Assembly: GCA_030248225.1 (NCBI GenBank)
Contig: JASANE010000453.1
Location: forward strand, 46,008 to 110,007
Direction: 5' to 3'
Length of the DNA: 64,000 nucleotides
Source: Trileptium ribeirensis
Lineage: Eukaryota > Nematoda > Enoplea > Enoplida > Thoracostomopsidae
Shown here: in pieces, positions 46,701 through 52,499 of the stretch
How the letters are laid out: each line of letters begins with the position of its first letter
Numbering within the stretch: position 1 is the first letter of the stretch
The notes under the pieces: generated by a model
What the model saw: only the letters and a program-made list of their open reading frames with translations
The model's database searches: none
Told to the model about the DNA's origin: nothing
Made by a program: the position numbers and the translations under genes

Positions 46701-49252
46701 TGCTTTATCAGGAACGCTTTATCGTTATTCTGTTCACTATCGTTGGCATCGCTAACGCTCGTCTACGTTGTATAACTATTTTTCAGGTGTTGTTTTATCC
46801 ATGATCCTAGGAGACGATATCGAGTAGAACTATTGTTAGATCATGACTTTTGCAAGGTAAGTAAAAGATATTTCTAGCTGATACAACATCAATTACTGAG
46901 AGTCTTTTTAACTGATCCTAATAAGCCACTACATAATAATTGACAAAAATTACAATTTATTTACCGAAGTGCGGAAGCAAATTTACAAATTGAATTGTCA
47001 TGTAAGTAATAAAATAATTTGCTTTTGTGAGCTGATTGTTTGGCACGTAAATAGCGCAACAGCGGTCAGTACAATATTCCGCCTCGGTATTCTCTATCGA
47101 ATGACTTTAAATCGTACATCCTCTAAATATTTATGGTCACATAAACGTTGCTTATACCATGGCAGGAATTAAATTTTGTTCCGTGTAAGGCTTCATTTTC
47201 TTTTTGATTCTGTTCGATATTTTCGCAGTACGTCTCGAAAAGTCCGGATTATCCAGGAAGAGCGCACATTTTAATTGCTGCTGACAACATGCGTTGTGTA
47301 GTTAATACACACACAGATATAAACTAATATTTTGTAGTTAATCAGTAAATCCACAAAGATATAAACTAATTTCTAGATTTCAAATGAAATTTTTGTTCGT
47401 TAGGATTTGGAACCAAAGTTGGGGGTGGCCAGAACAAAAGTTGGAAAGACAGCGCAAAGATTGGGGGCGGGACAGGGCCAAACTTGGAAACTTGTTCCTT
47501 TTTAAAAGTGGGACAAATGACTCAAAAATAGTCCGCGTCATCGCACAATGTATGTAGTGTCGCATAAGTGTCACACAGGGTTTTTTGTGTTTTTTTTGGT
47601 GCAAAAACACAGTGAAATTTCAAAAACACACCTAAATTTCAAAAAAAAAAACAAAATGTAGCACACCTGAACTGTTTAAGTAAAAGGCTACAAAAACAAA
47701 ATTTTTTTTATAATTTTTTGAAATATGAAATAATTGGTGCTAAATATAAGTGATTGGTCCATTGTAAATATATAATGTGTGCATTAATATAAAATTGCTA
47801 GTAGCCATTTAATTATGATTGCATTACTTTCCCTGTAACGCTAAAACAGGGTATTTGGGTATTTGCGAGTAAATTAAAAACACCAGTAAATTTCAAAAAA
47901 CACACCTAAATTTCAAAAAACACACATTTTAGCACAGCATGAATTTTGAAAAAAACCAGGTGTCACACTTTTCTTCTAGGGTTCTTCGTGATCTGATGCT
48001 AATATTATGTAAAACTTCTAGTAAATCTTACAAACCACAATTAAATTTTCGTGAGTTTTTAGTAACATAGACATACCATAGTTGTTACAGGTTCGCGATC
48101 ACCGCCAACCATCCTATTCTGTCATTATCGCAAATCTTTGTTATGAATTTTGAAAAGCACAGCATGAATTTTGAAAAAAACCAGGTGTCACACTTTTCTT
48201 CTAGGGTTCTTCGTGATCTGATGCTAATATTATGTAAAACTTCTAGTAAATCTTACAAACCACAATTAAATTTTCGTGAGTTTTTAGTAACATAGACATA
48301 CCATAGTTGTTACAGGTTCACGATCACCGCCAACCATCCTATTCTGTCATTATCGCAAATCTTTGTTACAGGAAACAGGCTTAATTTCATTCTGTTTTTC
48401 GCTACCCGAAAATTGGCAAAATCAAATTCAAGTGTCAGAAATTAGACCTTGTGTTCAGTCAGAATTTTGGCGATTTCAGTTTGCAGAAATTCTGTTCCCT
48501 AATGTATTATCATTTAAATTTGGATTATAAAGTGTTCGCGGAAAAATTTAATACAAAAGTGACGTCAAAATCAAGTCGACAAATTTTCGATCTCAAACAT
48601 TTGTGAGATTTTACTTCAATTTTCTCGAACACAAGATGGTTAGATTTCAATCGCGAGCGCTGTGTTCGCGAACAGTTTTACGTCGAATTTAGAATATCAG
48701 TTGACCAAAAAGCGTTCCATAACAAATTTTATCCAAAAATACAAAATAGGATGGTTGCCGGGGTCATTTTAAGTTTACTCGAATCTTTTCAAGCTGCTGC
48801 TACACTTATTGATTAGTAAATAATAATAAGTGCAAAGGATGATATGTGGTACTAGTCCCAAAATTTTATGGTATTCCTTGTTTGCTCCAATTTTTTCTCA
48901 TAATATACCTCATTTTCCGCCAATTTTGTCCTGATGATTTTGTAAGCTTGCTCCTTGCTGATGAAATTTTGCTCGCACCTTTGGGTCTGGGGAGGGAATT
49001 ATACTTCTTTAGACGCAAGGTTTAGGAAATTTTTCTATGTGCTGTAATTGTTATTAACAACCTCTGTAATATGTCATGGATTTTAAAATTTTTCTGTGTT
49101 TTATCATGTTCCGGTTCGTTTAATTTTGTATAACAGCTTGAACGGGTTTGTTGCAGGTGATTGCAGCGTCAGAAGACTCGTCAGCTGTTAGCATCCGACG
49201 CACAAACAGCGCTTGCAACTCGGGAACATCGAATAGCAACGTAATAATCTGA
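13602..49252 (+). CDS. MAP3K4: MAP3K4/MTK1-like MAP kinase kinase kinase (13 exons, N-terminus missing)
   Basis: Exons 13602-13751, 24106-24249, 25389-25604, 26133-26345, 28788-29027, 30987-31095, 33741-33937, 34320-34479, 42353-42490, 43729-43844, 44358-44464, 46787-46856 and 49157-49252 join to 651 codons plus TGA. Every junction has GT..AG and the codon phases match. All kinase landmarks are present: glycine loop GRGASG, lysine in MAVK, alpha-C glutamate in LLDEI, HRDIKPSN, DFG, YMAPE and DIWSVGCV. The part before the kinase resembles the conserved central region of MAP3K4 (RWM-type segment followed by a Ser/Pro-rich linker). MAP3K4 proteins are cytoplasmic; in mammals GADD45 proteins relieve autoinhibition, and the kinase phosphorylates MKK3/6 and MKK4 upstream of p38 and JNK. 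Family members are usually well over 1,000 residues, so the N-terminal portion must lie upstream. Introns range from about 0.5 to 10.4 kb and carry most of the transposons. Symbol given by homology from memory. Confidence 0.9.
13752..14780. other. Start of the 10-kb intron, no recognised feature
   Basis: After the donor at 13752 the sequence is AT-rich with no repeat family I can assign up to D1 at 14784. Confidence 0.5.
14784..15075. mobile_element. DNA element D1, diverged copy
   Basis: The left end is TGACCTGTCTACAACCGTCC and the right end ACTGTGAACAGGCCAGT. The interior keeps the family order (GGGGCATGTTCATTC, AATATTTCCATGTA, GCAATTAATGTTTAAAACA, AAATCTCACGAAC). More diverged than D2, so older. 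It lies in the first recognised intron of the MAP3K4-like gene. Confidence 0.65.
15347..15431 (+). repeat. 28-bp tandem repeat, three copies
   Basis: The unit GAAACGGATCGAGCGGAGTC continues CTACTTTT and occurs three times, the first copy with GTAGCG for GGATCG. Confidence 0.85.
15437..16025. repeat. Family B ends B3 forming a long hairpin plus an extra direct copy
   Basis: 15499-15628 and 15663-15792 are inverted copies of each other (about 130 bp, 34-bp spacer), running from GTCACGTTTAACTCATCTTA to CTGCCATCCTCTTTTG. A third copy, in the direction of the first, follows at 15860-15998. TTTTCCACTGAGGGCGTAGGG precedes the first arm and TTTTCCACTGAGAACGTAGGG the third copy. Confidence 0.85.
17431..18401. 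mobile_element. DNA element C1, inserted in B4 and carrying MITE A2
   Basis: The left end is ATTTTTTTGGGTCCACAGGT. The right end, read inward, is AGGTTTTTTTCAAAATGGAC with GTGGGTCCAGC behind it. Family B sequence lies on both sides. Interior blocks include TAAGCTGCGCCCC and TTCGCGAACA motifs that recur near 48600-48790. Confidence 0.65.
17660..17888. mobile_element. MITE A2 with internal CTCGCGACTCG arrays, nested in C1
   Basis: Ends CAGTACCCGCCAAAAATGAC and inverted GTCATTTTTGGCGAGTACTG, flanked by TA. Between the ends, arrays of CTCGCTCGCGACT-like units face each other around a short AT-rich centre, so the element can fold almost end to end. It is nearly identical to A3 except for array length. 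Confidence 0.85.
19480..20555. repeat. Family F degenerate tandem satellite
   Basis: Diverged units of about 200-350 bp recur at 19480, 19660, 20075 and 20460. They contain CATAACTCATCAACGACAGGAGCGACT, TGATTTTGTTTAGCAAGCAAAGACCTATAT, TTGACCTCACTTGTC and GGTTGAATCAAGATGGTTTTTAATG-like blocks. MITE A3 and hAT element G1 inserted into the array, which resumes at 22508-22600. Confidence 0.7.
20190..20386. mobile_element. MITE A3, close relative of A2, inserted in satellite F
   Basis: Same ends and centre as A2, flanked by TA (20188-20189 and 20387-20388), but with about 30 bp less of the CTCGCGACTCG arrays. Neighbouring F units without the insert show the continuous target (for example CTATGTGTGGTGCG near 19587). 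Confidence 0.85.
20564..22499. mobile_element. hAT-type non-autonomous element G1 with perfect 8-bp target duplication
   Basis: The left end is CAGGGAGTAACCGGAATTCC and the right end, read inward on the minus strand, is CAGGGAATAACCGGAACCGA. Both ends carry clustered CCGGTTCCGG-like subterminal repeats (20571-20660 and 22427-22490). GTATTGAC precedes the left end (20556-20563) and follows the right end (22500-22507), an exact 8-bp duplication as made by hAT transposases. The 1.9-kb interior has no transposase frame. It holds AT-rich sequence, a duplicated 65-bp GC-rich unit at 21586, and a block at 22105-22180 resembling one at 21950-22020. Confidence 0.88.
21586..21715 (+). repeat. Duplicated 65-bp GC-rich unit with internal hairpins
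   Basis: GGAGGCAAGACGAGCCACCG then AAGGTGGCGAGTCGCAGCCGG and AGGCGTACATTTAACTTTAT occurs twice, period 65, essentially identical. GCCACCGAAGGTGGC is a perfect short hairpin and GCCGGAGGC recurs at each end. It stands out in AT-rich DNA inside G1. Confidence 0.85.
22972..23120. mobile_element. MITE A10
   Basis: Left end CATTGGCCAGAAATGACCGC, right end inverted CAGTGCGTGCCAGAAATGAC, flanked by TA. About 150 bp. Interior has GTTCGATG and GGTCGATAC motifs. Confidence 0.6.
23145..24015. repeat. Family B, left arm B5
   Basis: Begins GAGTTTCCTTGAGGGTGCTA and ends GCTTCACCCACCCTTGCC. It follows the same order as 49345-50100. It ends 90 bp before the MAP3K4-like exon at 24106. Confidence 0.8.
24106..24249 (+). 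CDS. MAP3K4: MAP3K4-like gene, exon (central helical region)
   Basis: The acceptor is ATTGTTTTCAG and the donor GAA|GTGAGA; 48 codons, phase 0 at both ends. The translation runs from [13 protein letters not shown] to QAYNFAFE and looks alpha-helical. It leads directly into the [13 protein letters not shown] segment of the next exon, as expected in the central region of MAP3K4 proteins. It lies 10.4 kb downstream of the previous exon, across an intron rich in families A, B, C, D, F and G. Confidence 0.8.
24250..25388. other. Intron, no recognised feature
   Basis: Between the exons at 24106 and 25389 I see only AT-rich unique-looking sequence. Confidence 0.5.
25389..25604 (+). CDS. MAP3K4: MAP3K4-like gene, exon with the conserved RWM/W segment
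   Basis: The acceptor is TTTTATTTTAG and the donor AGA|GTAAGT; 72 codons, phase 0. The segment [13 protein letters not shown], then FALQWMRYV, then [11 protein letters not shown] and GLKFLE, matches the pattern I recall from vertebrate MAP3K4 (LPLICQ.L, FALRWM, ERGRGTRPRWA, GFDFL). This is the strongest non-kinase evidence that the gene is MAP3K4 rather than another MEKK. Confidence 0.9.
26133..26345 (+). CDS. MAP3K4: MAP3K4-like gene, exon leading into the Ser/Pro linker
   Basis: The acceptor is GTCTTTTTCAG and the donor GAT|GTAAGT; 71 codons, phase 0. It starts [17 protein letters not shown], equivalent to the ALMNECIGHVIGKPH stretch of MAP3K4, then becomes rich in Ser, Pro, Thr and Gly ([19 protein letters not shown]). 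Several SP pairs are possible proline-directed phosphorylation sites. The second half is probably disordered. Confidence 0.88.
26776..27141 (+). repeat. Tandem duplication, 186-bp period, apparently identical copies
   Basis: The stretch from AGAATTTAAAGGTCGGTAGC to TAGAGTTGAAAACCCT occurs twice; I see no difference between copies. It lies in the intron after the 26133 exon, with no exon sequence included. Identity suggests a recent event or an assembly artefact. Confidence 0.9.
27398..27613. mobile_element. Possible small GC-rich inverted-repeat element
   Basis: CTGGCTAGT at the left and ACTAGCCAG at the right are perfect inverted copies. The 216 bp between them is rich in GCCGGAGGG, GCCGGGAGGGGCA, GCCCTGGGAGGGCA-type motifs, unlike the AT-rich intron around it. 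Only one copy seen. Confidence 0.45.
28788..29027 (+). CDS. MAP3K4: MAP3K4-like gene, linker exon before the kinase domain
   Basis: The acceptor is CGATTGTTGTAG and the donor CGG|GTATGT; 80 codons, phase 0. A low-complexity Ser/Gly/Asp stretch ([14 protein letters not shown]) is followed by a charged helix ending [11 protein letters not shown]. That end takes the place of the LFEEKRYREMRRK helix just before the MAP3K4 kinase domain. The next exon continues it with SQGLIGKVV, the counterpart of NIIGQV. Confidence 0.88.
29028..30986. other. Intron with a short GC-rich island
   Basis: Mostly AT-rich. 29570-29660 is strongly GC-rich (CGGCCCTCCGGCACCCCGCC) and stands out, but no coding frame with splice sites fits it. 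Confidence 0.4.
30987..31095 (+). CDS. MAP3K4: MAP3K4-like gene, exon at the start of the kinase domain
   Basis: The acceptor is TATATTTTCAG and the donor TTG|GTAAGA, phase 0 to phase 1. [15 protein letters not shown] resembles the segment just before the family's kinase domain, and [12 protein letters not shown] is the first kinase strand, equivalent to FKWQRGNKIG. The split glycine codon is completed by the exon at 33741, so the nucleotide-binding loop is interrupted by an intron of 2.6 kb. Confidence 0.92.
31343..31884 (+). repeat. Tandem duplication, about 272-bp period
   Basis: Copies begin CATTGTATCTGCTGTTGAAA and CATTGTATCTACTGTTGAAA and end TAGTCATGGACTGTT. A few substitutions and small indels separate them. 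Within the intron after the 30987 exon. Confidence 0.9.
33560..33690. repeat. Purine-pyrimidine alternating ACGCGTGT-type repeat
   Basis: Degenerate GCACGC/GTGCAC/GTACGC motifs lie just upstream of the kinase N-lobe exon at 33741. Similar stretches occur at 45521-45650 and 46360-46440. Non-coding. Confidence 0.5.
33741..33937 (+). CDS. MAP3K4: MAP3K4-like gene, kinase N-lobe exon
   Basis: The acceptor is TCTTTTGTAG and the donor AAT|GTAATT; 2 + 195 nt. It encodes the glycine loop GRGASGEVW, the ATP-anchoring lysine in MAVKTIPF, the alpha-C glutamate in [13 protein letters not shown] and the strand [11 protein letters not shown]. The order and spacing match MAP3K4 (ELKIFEGIKHPNLVRYFGVELH). 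Confidence 0.95.
34320..34479 (+). CDS. MAP3K4: MAP3K4-like gene, hinge and catalytic-loop exon
   Basis: The acceptor is TTATTTTAG and the donor AAGC|GTAAGT; 53 codons plus one base. The hinge reads [14 protein letters not shown] (MAP3K4: YIFMEYCDEGTLEE). The exon ends in the catalytic loop NIVHRDIK, with the HRD aspartate and the following lysine intact. The last base pairs with CG of the 42353 exon to make a proline codon, giving HRDIKPSN. Confidence 0.95.
35430..35584. mobile_element. MITE A5, degenerate, inside element L
   Basis: The left end TGCACACTAGTCAGAATGAT and right end TAATTTTTGGCGAGTGTTGT are worn copies of the family A ends, with GAACGAATG/CGAACAAAAATT interior motifs. Confidence 0.5.
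35906..36256. mobile_element. DNA element D2, nested inside element L
   Basis: About 350 bp, bounded by CCGTCCACAGCACTCCGAAAAG and CACTGTGGACAGGCCAG. The interior matches D1 and D5 (TTTGCTTAAAAATACTAAATATT, GGTAATTAATGTTTAAAAAACA). Non-coding. Confidence 0.75.
37440..38046. repeat. Family B, right arm B6
   Basis: GTCGCAAGTGAGCGTGTAAC, TTGAATCCTGAACCCGTTGAAAACCC, ACTGACAACGCATCATGTATTTGTGC and TATTTCTGGCAAAGGGTCGATG are inverted relative to the left arms. It ends at element C2. Confidence 0.7.
38047..39760. mobile_element. DNA element C2 with a 28-bp tandem array and a repeated interior
   Basis: The left end is CCAAGGTTTTTTGGGTCCAC. The right end, TGACCCAGGGTCTATTTTGAAAAAATACTG, is its worn inverted partner. 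Near the left end is a four-copy 28-bp array. The interior 38275-39215 matches a block at 7640-8210 and repeats itself internally (TTTTAGTACCCTTCACGGAAGCAAG at 38489 and a copy at 38850). Confidence 0.65.
38100..38211 (+). repeat. 28-bp tandem repeat, four copies
   Basis: The unit CCAAAAAATTTTTGTACCCACGCTGGAT is repeated four times with no visible difference except at the last end. Each unit contains the self-complementary AAAAATTTTT. Open frames here are by-products of the repeat. Confidence 0.9.
39800..41896. mobile_element. DNA element D3 with CTGGCCTGTCCACAG ends, split by E2
   Basis: The left end is CTGGCCTGTCCACAGACCTC and the right end CACTGTGGACAGGCCAG, inverted copies. TAATTT occurs just outside both ends (39794-39799 and 41897-41902), a possible target duplication. 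Just inside are G-rich stretches typical of the family (CCGAAAAGTGGGG on the left, AAAGTGGGGG on the right). Without E2 the element is about 0.5 kb. Confidence 0.75.
40110..41716. mobile_element. DNA element E2, same family as E1, with ATTT target duplication
   Basis: The ends are exact inverted repeats over at least 20 bases (GGGTCATTTCACGAAACCAT). ATTT flanks both sides (40106-40109 and 41717-41720). The interior repeats GTAGCCCCCCCGACC many times between 40490 and 41215, including one run of 17 or more C near 41157. E2 is inserted inside D3, which resumes on both sides. No coding frame; superfamily not assigned. Confidence 0.85.
42099..42247. mobile_element. MITE A6, upstream of the DFG exon
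   Basis: Ends CTGTACTCGCCAGAAATGAT and inverted CCGTACCAGCCAAAAAAATC, flanked by TA. About 150 bp, with an AT-rich centre. Confidence 0.65.
42353..42490 (+). CDS. MAP3K4: MAP3K4-like gene, DFG exon
   Basis: The acceptor is TTTTTTTAAG, weaker than the others, and is chosen because it restores P-SNIFLKLD in frame. The donor is TATC|GTAAGT. The exon carries the magnesium-binding DFG motif in [11 protein letters not shown] and the start of the activation segment, [10 protein letters not shown]. The Ser-Thr pair before GT in vertebrate MAP3K4 is replaced by Asp-Phe; the Thr of the GT pair is kept. A 7.9-kb intron full of families A, C, D, E, K and L precedes it. Confidence 0.93.
43331..43503. mobile_element. 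MITE A7 of the ATCGAAAT subfamily
   Basis: The left end CTCCCGCCATAAATCGAAAA and right end GCACATATTTTTGGCCACGC face each other. The interior is a run of short ATCGATCGAAATT-type repeats. It shares its right end with A8 and A9. Confidence 0.55.
43729..43844 (+). CDS. MAP3K4: MAP3K4-like gene, APE and F-helix exon
   Basis: The acceptor is GTATTTTCAG and the donor AAG|GTAAGT; 2 + 114 nt. It encodes [11 protein letters not shown], a Gly/Ser/Pro loop, then [20 protein letters not shown]. This includes the APE motif and the F-helix aspartate of DIWS, as in active kinases of the MEKK group. Confidence 0.95.
43925..44030. mobile_element. DNA element D4, left-end fragment
   Basis: CCGCACCCTTCCGAAAAGTGGGG followed by GGGGGGCATGTTCATTTCGGG matches the family D left end. 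No right end found before the exon at 44358. Confidence 0.5.
44358..44464 (+). CDS. MAP3K4: MAP3K4-like gene, G/H-helix exon
   Basis: The acceptor is TTTTATTGTAG and the donor AA|GTAAGA; 35 codons plus two bases. [18 protein letters not shown] followed by [17 protein letters not shown] corresponds to RPWHEYEHNFQIMYKVGMG and IPERLSPEGKDFL of MAP3K4. Confidence 0.93.
44543..44822. mobile_element. MITE A4
   Basis: Left end CAGTGCTCCTCAGAAATGAG, right end inverted CAGTACTCACCAGAAATGAC. The flanks are TG and TA. Interior rich in GTTCGA/TTCGAAAT repeats as in A1. It lies in the intron between the 44358 and 46787 exons. Confidence 0.75.
45521..45650. repeat. Purine-pyrimidine alternating CGTGCGT-type repeat
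   Basis: ACGCGCGAACACGCGCGTTT is palindromic, followed by GTTTGCGTTCATCGTGCGTTT-like copies. It lies in the intron before the 46787 exon. Confidence 0.5.
45937..46012 (+). other. tRNA-like sequence
   Basis: TGGTCGAGTGGTCTAGCG is an excellent A box and D-arm. GTGTGTTCAAATGACGC is a weak B box and T-arm about 45 nt later. Stems are incomplete, so this is a tRNA pseudogene or tRNA-derived repeat. It lies in the intron before the 46787 exon. Confidence 0.45.
46787..46856 (+). CDS. MAP3K4: MAP3K4-like gene, kinase I-helix exon
   Basis: The acceptor is TATTTTTCAG and the donor AAG|GTAAGT; 70 nt. [20 protein letters not shown] ends the kinase domain; the family has C-L-x-x-DP-x-x-R-x-x-x-x-LLDH here, and the structural Asp-Pro and Arg are kept. 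Too short to stand out as an open frame, it was found from the expected phase and the conserved LLDHxF ending. Confidence 0.93.
47932..48368 (+). repeat. Tandem duplication, 225-bp period
   Basis: GCACAGCATGAATTTTGAAA to ATTATCGCAAATCTTTGTTA occurs twice with a single clear substitution (GGTTCGCGATC against GGTTCACGATC). It lies in the intron before the last MAP3K4-like exon. Confidence 0.9.
49157..49252 (+). CDS. MAP3K4: MAP3K4-like gene, last exon and stop
   Basis: The acceptor is GTTTGTTGCAG; 31 codons and TGA at 49250-49252. V follows DHDFCK as in the family's C-terminus. The remaining tail of about 30 residues is longer than the very short vertebrate tail. It is rich in Ser and Asn, with [12 protein letters not shown], a possible basic-directed kinase site, and it ends NVII. 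A second AG at 49165-49166 would shift the frame and is rejected. No AATAAA is seen in the 90 bp before a family B repeat starts near 49345. Confidence 0.88.
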   Translation: MIAASEDSSAVSIRRTNSACNSGTSNSNVII

Positions 49253-50755
49253 CATGCTGATCAAAATCTGACGCGTCATGTGTAAATATTAGTAATCATT
49301 ATTGTATCGTTTTTGACATAATATAATTATTCTACATAGAGTTTCTGCTGAGGGCGCTAGGGGAAAATCATGAAAATGTCTTTTTTGTCTGCCGCTGCAT
49401 TTTCGGATAGAAGGAATTTGATAACTTTTTTGTTCTATGACAAAAGTGATGATAATGTGCTTTGTAGTGGAACGTGAACAGCTACGACCCCATGTTGCTG
49501 GCTAAAAAGCCAAAAACATGCTTTTAAGGACTCGTTGTCATATCTGGCCATATGGGTACCAGTGTTTCGCAGCGCATGTCTCGCGGCGCAGGCTTTGCAT
49601 CGAAAAAATGCTCATTGGGATCTACAGCTTTCTTCTTCACCACAACCTTTTTTGTGGGATCACCCCTTGGACCGGAATATGGTTATTGGATCCTTTTTCA
49701 GAAATACTATTTTTCAAATTTCGCCGTTATATTGCTTGTTCTTACCTTACAGTGCATTTTTATTAGCTTATCAGACACGCTGTATACGATAGTTTTGCTA
49801 TCTATAGTCCAACTTGACTATATTGTACCTTTTCATGGGGTGTCATGGGATTTACGGTCGACGAACCCGATTTCGAAAATGTAGTAAGTTTTTATTTGTT
49901 TGGTTATTTATTGCCGGAAGGGCATCAAGAATGGTCTATATATAGGTATTTCTGAAGGCTGGTTACAATGATTTGGTTATCTAGAGTCCAGCTTGTATAA
50001 TTCATGCCTTTTCATCTGTATGGGCTTAATGAAGCCGACTTCCAGTATATGGTCAGTCTTCAGTAGTTTGGTACATGCCATCAAAACTAACTGGCAAGCG
50101 AGTGTTGTTTCATTTTTAAAGTATCATTTTGTTTAATCACCTGTGCTGTGTTTGATGAATGTACCATCCTAAAACTCTTGAACAATGAACCATTGAAACC
50201 CCTAATATCTTGTCGTTACTAAACCCGTCCAAAGCAACTAACAACGCATCAAGTATTTGTGATGATTTCCAGGTTAATCAAAGCATCGTATTCAGTCTAC
50301 GAGAAACCTATATAGACAATATTTGGTGAACACTACGAAATACGTAACCAAACTTGTGAAGACATACTATATTATGAAAATGGAGTTCATTGCAAAGGCA
50401 TGAAATATGCACGCTGGAACCCAGATAAGCAAATCATATTATGCAGAATAGCGTAAAACCTCTATAAACTATTTTAATGCCATGTGCCAGATTACTGATG
50501 ACAGACTATTTTCGGGAAATCGGTTTCATTGACGCTAAACCTAATGCAACGTCGGAGAAGGCTTAAGACAGTCTTGCTGGACTCTAAATAACCAAACCAT
50601 CGTATTCAACTTACCGGAAAACATATAGACAATTCTTGGTGACTTTTACGCATTAGGTGACCAACCAGATTATATTCTGGAAATCGGGTTCAATGACCCT
50701 AGAGCCATTGCAGACTCATGAAAGGTCACTAAATATGCACCATGGACATTAAATA

Positions 50756-51025
50756 ACCACGCGGCAAAAATATGTGCATTGGAAAACGATCAAAATTGCA
50801 ATCGATCGCAATTTCGTTTAATCGAAATCGACTGAAATTTAGTTTTAGTCGAAAATAATCCAAATTTTATAATATTATTTGAAATTTTTTTAACAGCGCT
50901 AAAATCGAAATCACATGAAATTGAAATCGACCGAAATTTCGTTTAATTGAAATCGGTCGAAATTTTGTTTAATCGAAATTTCTATCGATTTCGATCGACT
51001 ATTTTGCACTTATTTCTGGCCGCGA
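50756..51025. mobile_element. MITE A8 of the ATCGAAAT subfamily, inside B7
   Basis: CCACGCGGCAAAAATATGTG at the left and TTGCACTTATTTCTGGCCGC at the right are inverted. The middle consists of repeated AATCGAAATCG units. It is inserted in the right arm of foldback B7. Confidence 0.55.
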
Positions 51026-51372
51026 CTATTATACATAGCGAAAATCGCGTTCATCGACCATAAAACTCTCGAAACCAAATGAACAGTTATAATATAGTTC
51101 AGTTAGACTCTAGATAACAAAACCATCATATCCTGCGTGCTTCATAACCTAATAGGCACTCACTGTAACGTAAAAACACGCAAAAACATGCCGAAAATTG
51201 AAGAATCGCTAATACTGGCAAAGGGCCGACGAACCATATTCACGCCCACAGCAACCCACGAAATGGTGCCACAAAAACGTGTCCTCAAGATTGTAGATTG
51301 AGCTGATTCCGGATTGTGGGCTCGGTTTTTCGATGCAATACTGTGTCGCGAGATAATCCTAACATCATGCTG

Positions 51373-51640
51373 GCCAGTTCACAGCCCTCCGAAAAGTGGG
51401 GGAACTTCGGGGGTCTCCATGTTCATTCCCGGGGGGAATTAAACGTGGGGGAACACATTTTGCTTAAAAATACTAAATATTCCCATATTTTATGCAGTTT
51501 TTCTACCGTGAATGTATTTTTAACCTAAAACGATATTTTAGCGTTATAAATGGCGGTAATTAATGTTTAAAAAACAATTCGCAAACAAAAAACATATAAA
51601 AAATAACGTAAAAATTTTCAGACAAAAAAATTTTTTTGGA
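51373..51640. mobile_element. DNA element D5, inserted in the right arm of foldback B7
   Basis: GGCCAGTTCACAGCCCTCCG, then AAAGTGGGGGAACTTCGG, is the family D left end. The interior matches D2 closely, including TGGCGGTAATTAATGTTTAA. The right end appears lost, since family B sequence resumes near 51690. Confidence 0.6.
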
Positions 51641-51845
51641 ATTAGTTTTCGAAAACCTGTTTTTCCTATTTTCACCCGGAAGATGGAGTCGAAGCTATTC
51701 GCATTCAACTAAAGGGCACATCCTCATCCCTTTCGCTATCGAATAAAAAATTTTATCGAAACCCATCCATCCATCCAAGATGAGTTATGAGTAAAAACAG
51801 TGAAAATGAGATTTTCAGGATATTCCCCTAGTGGAAACTGCTCGT

Positions 51846-52290
51846 TTCAATCGATTGCTTATATAATGAACGTTTATCGGTATACTAAATACTATGACTT
51901 GATTATCTGAAGTCTAGTGTTCATATTTCATGCCTTTTCACTGGGCGTATTTTCAATGAACACGATTTCTAGAATATTGTATGTCCTCTATTGTTTACTT
52001 ATGTATTTGCATACATGTCATCAAAAACTGTTTATGATTTCCGGTAGTCTGAATACGATGGTGTATGTACTTATTTAGAGACCAGCACAGATACTTGTTA
52101 CATTGTCAGTTGTTTTCAATGGATTTAGTGTTGATGAGATTTAGGAGTTTCAATGGGTTCAGGGATCAATAGTATTTAAGGTGGTATATACATCAAACAC
52201 AGCTTGTTATAAGTGATTAAACGAAATGATAACTTAAAAATCAAACCACGATCGCTCGGTTTCACCCTCCTTTGCGAGATACTAGCTATA
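51846..52290. repeat. Family B, left-arm piece B8, adjacent to B7
   Basis: GACTTGATTATCTGAAGTCTAGTG, GTCATCAAAAACTGTTTATGATTTCCGG and the end GGTTTCACCCTCCTTTGCGA match the inner half of other left arms. Confidence 0.65.
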
Positions 52291-52499
52291 GTTTAAATTT
52301 TAAATTCTGTACTATAGTACATTTTTCATTATTAAAGATATTGTCGGCTGGCTCTGACTTATAGATTTTAATAATAACAATTATTACTTCTTAGAAGCCA
52401 GTAAGATTTAGCGGCAAGCTAGAATAATATTTCACGAAACATAATTTTGTCGTATGGGATAAGTATAAAAATCTGGTGCTTATTTACTATTCGAGGAAG

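Larger units (their letters stand above)
49340..51845. mobile_element. Family B foldback element B7, both arms present
   Basis: The left end GAGTTTCTGCTGAGGGCGCT continues AGGGGAAAATCATGAAAATG. The right end (51795-51840), read inward, is GCAGTTTCCACTAGGGGAAT, then ATCCTGAAAATCTCATTTTC. The arms, of about 0.8 and 1.2 kb plus inserts, are inverted relatives meeting near 50100-50200. MITE A8 and D5 sit in the right arm. The left end lies only about 90 bp after the MAP3K4-like stop codon, so transcripts may run into it. No protein encoded. Confidence 0.75.

Noticed and set aside
49167..49252. Alternative last-exon acceptor at 49165-49166
   Set aside because: It would shift the reading frame and lose the Val that follows the kinase end in the family.
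49518..49884. Three overlapping + strand open frames of 82-110 codons
   Set aside because: They lie in the left arm of repeat B7; the homologous arms at 16470 and 23400 do not keep the same frames.
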